From positions 1-8,687 of the forward strand of contig WLGP01000028.1 in NCBI GenBank assembly GCA_009703165.1: DNA of 8,687 bases. Reading direction: 5' to 3'. The translations under genes and the position numbers were made by a program. Below the pieces are notes generated by a model that did not search any database, was not told where the DNA came from, and saw only the letters and a program-made list of their open reading frames with translations. Source of the stretch: Actinomycetota bacterium (GTDB lineage Bacteria; Actinomycetota; Actinomycetes; Nanopelagicales; Nanopelagicaceae). This document shows positions 6,251-8,687 of this stretch, in pieces; position 1 is the first letter of the stretch; every line of letters begins with the position of its first letter.

Positions 6251-6738
6251 TTTTTCTCAAGTCGAATTCCTTGATTGTCTACCCATCGGCGAAAGTAGTT
6301 CTCCTCACCTTGGCTGCCCGGCAGAAGCGCAAAGATAAGATTAAGGTTGGCAACGTCACTCTCCCGTATTGAGATAACAGCACCGCGCCAATCTCCTCGG
6401 TAGCCGGCCACTTCTTTGATGAATTGCAAAAGTAGTTCGCGCTCAGGTGATACTTCTAGAGAGCGCAACTTTAAGAGATCGTATATATGTCGAGGCGTAT
6501 CGGTCGAGATTGGCTGACACTCACCTCGCAAAAGTTCGGCGGGATGTACTGAGAGAATCTCTGCAATCAGCGACATCGTCTCAACGCTCAGTGAGCGATC
6601 GCCGCGTTCATAGGAGCCCAGAGTGATCGCCTTGATCTGACCTCGACTGCGCTGTGCGAACTCCCTTAAGCTCCATCCCTTGTCCCGTCGAATCGCCCTG
6701 ATTCGTGCGCCAACTGTCGATGGGCTCTGACCTGTCAT
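6247..6738 (-). CDS. bldD: BldD-like helix-turn-helix regulator with c-di-GMP-binding signature
   Basis: A DNA-binding regulator of the BldD family, which in Streptomyces represses developmental genes when cyclic di-GMP makes it dimerise. The 163 residues carry an N-terminal XRE-type HTH domain (about 8-72: GARIRAIRRDKGWSLREFA, then GSYERGDRSLSVETM, a segment very like Streptomyces BldD) and a C-terminal domain. In the latter, RGD (114-116), an eight-residue gap and RESD (125-128) reproduce the RGD-X8-RQDD ligand motif; both arginines and the outer aspartates are kept. The ATG at 6738 has no Shine-Dalgarno sequence but sits six bases from a TACGAT -10-like hexamer, suggesting a leaderless mRNA. 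It is convergent with nusB and divergent from pyrR. This lineage is not known from the sequence to sporulate, so its target genes cannot be assumed. Confidence 0.9.
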   Translation of the reverse strand: MTGQSPSTVGARIRAIRRDKGWSLREFAQRSRGQIKAITLGSYERGDRSLSVETMSLIAEILSVHPAELLRGECQPISTDTPRHIYDLLKLRSLEVSPERELLLQFIKEVAGYRGDWRGAVISIRESDVANLNLIFALLPGSQGEENYFRRWVDNQGIRLEKN

Positions 6739-6750
6739 CGGGCGATCGTA
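6739..6750 (-). promoter_or_regulatory. Candidate leaderless promoter of bldD
   Basis: On the minus strand TACGAT (complement of 6745-6750) fits TANNNT and is followed by six bases (CGCCCG) and the bldD ATG, so transcription would begin at the start codon. The layout is almost identical to that before the prepilin peptidase gene. No clear -35 element was found. Confidence 0.4.
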
Positions 6751-6780
6751 GGGAGCAACGCGCCAGCGCTCTCGAAGATA

Positions 6781-6810
6781 TCCACAGCTTCACGGGGAGA
6801 GTGGTAACCT
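6781..6810 (+). promoter_or_regulatory. Candidate promoter of the pyr operon
   Basis: TCCACA (6781-6786, four of six to TTGACA), an 18-base spacer and TAACCT (6805-6810, TANNNT) form a plausible sigma-A-type promoter. The predicted start near 6816-6818 would give a leader of about 44 bases containing the PyrR-binding hairpin. The bldD promoter faces the other way about 30 bases upstream. Confidence 0.5.
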
Positions 6811-6829
6811 TCGGGCGCATCCTTTAAGA

Positions 6830-6847
6830 CCCGTCCTGCGAGGCGGG
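6830..6847 (+). promoter_or_regulatory. PyrR-binding RNA hairpin controlling pyr operon translation
   Basis: CCCG-T-CCTGCGAGG-CGGG folds as a lower stem (CCCG 6830-6833 with CGGG 6844-6847), a bulged T, a CC/GG upper stem and a small loop. The core TCCTGCGAGGC agrees with the Bacillus PyrR recognition consensus UCCNGNGAGGY. Its 3' arm runs directly into the ribosome binding site GGAAGGAG (6847-6854), six bases before the pyrR ATG. No terminator hairpin with a T-run is present. The layout therefore fits PyrR-dependent translational repression as described for Mycobacterium smegmatis, rather than the transcription attenuation seen in Bacillus. Confidence 0.85.
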
Positions 6848-6860
6848 GAAGGAGATTTAC

Positions 6861-7397
6861 ATGAGTTCAGTCCTGCCTGCACCAGATATGGCGCGTGCTC
6901 TTTCTCGCATCGCCCATGAAATTTGCGAACGTAACAATGGATCGCAATCGATCACACTTCTAGGAATTCCTACCCGCGGCGCACATCTTGCTCGCCGCCT
7001 TGCCGCCCTCATTGAAACTATTGAAGGTCAGCCTGTTCAGGTTGGAACAATTGATACCACCTTATTTAGGGATGACCTTCGCATGAAAGCTCCGCGCGCT
7101 CTCATGCCAACCTCGATTCCATCTTTGGGAATTGAGAACCGGACAGTTGTTCTTGTCGATGATGTCCTCTTCTCCGGGCGAACGATCCGCGCAGCACTTG
7201 ATGCCCTGGGAGATATCGGACGCCCAGCGAAAGTTCAGCTCGCCGTCCTCATCGACCGCGGACACCGAGAACTGCCGATTCGCGCAGATTTTGTTGGCAA
7301 AAACATTCCGACTGCAATCGCTCAATCAGTCAAGGTTCTCCTGACTGAGACAGATGGCATCGATGATGTTCAGATCTCTTCGGAGGAGGGCAAGTGA
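6861..7397 (+). CDS. pyrR: PyrR: pyr operon RNA-binding regulator / uracil phosphoribosyltransferase
   Basis: Senses UMP/UTP against PRPP and binds pyr leader RNA; most members also convert uracil and PRPP to UMP. The 178 residues form one type I phosphoribosyltransferase fold. The PRPP loop is [18 protein letters not shown] (96-112), preceded by [13 protein letters not shown] (35-47) and the [10 protein letters not shown] segment (65-74), and followed by [20 protein letters not shown], a PyrR hallmark ([10 protein letters not shown], then [10 protein letters not shown]). The basic residues in these last segments belong to the RNA-binding face in known PyrR proteins. ATG 6861 has a strong ribosome binding site, GGAAGGAG, and a matching PyrR RNA site directly upstream, so autoregulation is likely. 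The stop overlaps the pyrB start by four bases. Confidence 0.96.
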   Translation: MSSVLPAPDMARALSRIAHEICERNNGSQSITLLGIPTRGAHLARRLAALIETIEGQPVQVGTIDTTLFRDDLRMKAPRALMPTSIPSLGIENRTVVLVDDVLFSGRTIRAALDALGDIGRPAKVQLAVLIDRGHRELPIRADFVGKNIPTAIAQSVKVLLTETDGIDDVQISSEEGK

Positions 7398-8341
7398 AGC
7401 ACTTACTATCTATCGCAGATCTCTCCCGTGAAGAAGCAATCTCTGTTCTGGACACAGCAATGCATATGGCTAAAGCCAGCGATACTCCCATGAAGAAGCT
7501 ACCTACCCTGCGCGGTCGCACAATCGTCAATCTCTTCGCAGAGGATTCAACCCGCACTCGCATCTCATTTGAGGCAGCCGCTAAGAGACTCTCGGCCGAC
7601 GTTATTAACTTCTCGGCTAAGGGATCAAGTGTCAGCAAAGGGGAGTCACTTAAAGATACCGCCCAGACGTTGCAAGCCATGGGCGCTGATGCGGTCATCA
7701 TTAGGCATGGAGCATCAGGTGCACCAGCGCGTCTGGCAGATTGTCAGTGGATGTCAGGTGCTGTCATTAACGCCGGAGATGGAACCCACGAACATCCAAG
7801 CCAAGCCTTGCTTGATGCATTCACGATTAGAAAACATTTAGGACAAGGACGAGAAGATCTACAAGGGATTCGTATCGCAATTGTTGGCGATGTTCTTCAC
7901 TCTCGGGTTGCACGATCGAATGTCCTTCTTCTGACCAAACTCGGCGCCCACGTCACTCTCGTTGCACCTCCGACGCTCCTTCCTGTCGGTGTCGAGAGCT
8001 GGCCAGTCTCGGTCGCCTATGATTTTGATGCAGTTCTTGAGAGCGTAGACGTTGTGATGATGCTTCGCGTTCAACTCGAACGTATGAGTGAGCTCTTCTT
8101 TCCTAATGCACGTGAGTATTCACGCTACTTTGGCCTCAACTCTGCACGATTGAAGAAGTTGCATCCTGGCGCGATTGTGATGCACCCAGGTCCCATGAAT
8201 AGAGGGCTTGAGATCACCGCCGAAAGCGCAGATAGCGCGCGTTCGGTAATCATCGAACAGGTAACAAATGGCGTAAGCGTACGCATGGCAATTCTCTACC
8301 TTCTCCTTGCCGGCGATACCTCGATTGAAGCGGGTGCATAA
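7394..8341 (+). CDS. pyrB: Aspartate carbamoyltransferase, catalytic chain
   Basis: Condenses carbamoyl phosphate with aspartate to N-carbamoylaspartate, the first committed step of pyrimidine synthesis. The 315 residues match the catalytic chain. Carbamoyl-phosphate motifs are [13 protein letters not shown] (STRTR at 52-56) and [28 protein letters not shown] supplies the conserved His-Pro-Ser-Gln. The C-terminal aspartate domain shows [28 protein letters not shown] and [12 protein letters not shown]. Ornithine carbamoyltransferase is excluded by the HPGPMNRG motif and the pyr context. The start is GTG 7394, overlapping the pyrR stop (GTGA), with AGGAGG (7384-7389) four bases upstream. No regulatory chain PyrI follows; pyrC begins immediately after the stop, so the enzyme is probably not regulated in the E. 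coli manner. Confidence 0.97.
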   Translation: MKHLLSIADLSREEAISVLDTAMHMAKASDTPMKKLPTLRGRTIVNLFAEDSTRTRISFEAAAKRLSADVINFSAKGSSVSKGESLKDTAQTLQAMGADAVIIRHGASGAPARLADCQWMSGAVINAGDGTHEHPSQALLDAFTIRKHLGQGREDLQGIRIAIVGDVLHSRVARSNVLLLTKLGAHVTLVAPPTLLPVGVESWPVSVAYDFDAVLESVDVVMMLRVQLERMSELFFPNAREYSRYFGLNSARLKKLHPGAIVMHPGPMNRGLEITAESADSARSVIIEQVTNGVSVRMAILYLLLAGDTSIEAGA

Positions 8342-8687
8342 ATGAGTACTGAGATGAAGAGAACAATCATCAGCGGAGGAACACTGGCTGATGGAACTCT
8401 GCGGGATATTCTGATTGAAGATGGTGTCATCACAGGAGTCGGTGAAAAACTCAATGCCGCGGATGCGCATGTAATCAATGCGCAAGGCATGATTGTTATG
8501 GCAGGACTTGTAGATCTGCATACCCATCTACGCGAACCTGGTCGTGAAGATTCAGAGACTGTCCTCTCTGGTTCACGTGCAGGAGTTAAGGGTGGTTATG
8601 TTGCCCTTTCTGCGATGGCAAATACATCACCAGTTGCCGATACCGCGGGTGTCGTGGAGCAAGTTTTCCGATTAGGAGAGAGTGCTG
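8342..8687 (+). CDS. pyrC: Dihydroorotase, 5' part only
   Basis: Cyclises N-carbamoylaspartate to dihydroorotate, step 3 of UMP synthesis, as a zinc amidohydrolase. The frame stays open to the end of the window, leaving 115 residues of a protein usually about 430 long. Visible are the small N-terminal beta domain (SGGTLADGTLRDILIEDG), the first metal-binding motif VDLHTHLREPGRED (HxH ligands plus the substrate-binding arginine) and GGYVALSAMANTSPV, the counterpart of the family GGxTxxxxMPNTxP. The last reads MAN where most families have MPN, as is common in actinobacteria. ATG 8342 abuts the pyrB stop, and ATG 8354 (MKRTIIS) is a possible alternative; there is only a weak purine stretch upstream. 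The HxH loop and position indicate the long class I (CAD-like) type; remaining metal ligands lie beyond the window. Confidence 0.94.
   Translation, partial: MSTEMKRTIISGGTLADGTLRDILIEDGVITGVGEKLNAADAHVINAQGMIVMAGLVDLHTHLREPGREDSETVLSGSRAGVKGGYVALSAMANTSPVADTAGVVEQVFRLGESA

Noticed and set aside
6234..6255. Intrinsic terminator for nusB (AGAG/CTCT stem plus T-run).
   Set aside because: The stem is only four base pairs with a seven-base loop, too weak to list as a terminator.
6789..6807. Possible BldD operator in TTCACGGGGAGAGTGGTAA.
   Set aside because: The half-sites are not at the spacing of the known BldD consensus and the match could be chance.
7330..8527. Long open frames on the minus strand opposite pyrB and pyrC.
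   Set aside because: Both strands cannot plausibly code here; the plus-strand frames encode clear PyrB and PyrC, and the minus-strand translations show no recognisable domain.
1..8687. Mobile element, CRISPR array, toxin-antitoxin, phage or other novel gene system.
   Set aside because: Every long gene is a recognised core housekeeping gene in a conserved actinobacterial order; no direct-repeat arrays, transposase motifs or unexplained gene-sized gaps are present.

Overview
The window is an ordinary but tightly packed chromosomal housekeeping region from an actinobacterium (Actinomycetota). The order mltG-aroE-(prepilin peptidase)-aroC-aroK-aroB-aroQ-efp-nusB, then bldD facing the other way, then pyrR-pyrB-pyrC, is the conserved actinobacterial arrangement. 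The proteins also look actinobacterial: a BldD-type regulator, a PGKGP-loop EF-P, and a type II dehydroquinase with a QSDxEA motif. Base composition looks roughly balanced rather than GC-rich, and the spacers are very short. This suggests a small-genome, lower-GC lineage such as the freshwater planktonic groups (Nanopelagicales-like). That placement is inference.

Layout. Bases 1-699 are the 3' end of mltG (cell-wall lytic transglycosylase). It overlaps aroE (696-1499). A small A24 prepilin peptidase (1555-1968) follows with its own candidate leaderless promoter. Next come aroC, aroK, aroB and aroQ (2006-5197), nearly gapless. After a 70-base leader with two small hairpins come efp and nusB (5268-6250). 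bldD lies on the minus strand (6247-6738), overlapping nusB tail to tail. A 122-base divergent spacer holds candidate promoters for both bldD and pyrR, plus a clear PyrR-binding hairpin next to the pyrR ribosome binding site. pyrR, pyrB and the 5' part of pyrC (truncated at base 8687) then begin the pyrimidine operon.

How the genes work together. AroB, AroQ, AroE, AroK and AroC cover five of the seven shikimate-pathway steps. DAHP synthase and EPSP synthase are not in the window. PyrB and PyrC carry out steps 2 and 3 of UMP synthesis, and PyrR senses nucleotides and probably represses translation of its own operon. EF-P and NusB serve translation and rRNA transcription antitermination. BldD carries an apparent cyclic-di-GMP-binding signature.

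I found no mobile element, CRISPR array, tRNA/rRNA gene, defence system or unrecognised multi-gene system. The points worth a second look are regulatory: the PyrR RNA element, the BldD c-di-GMP motif, start codons placed at a fixed distance from -10-like hexamers, and the structured efp leader. No stretch longer than about 125 bases lacks a gene.
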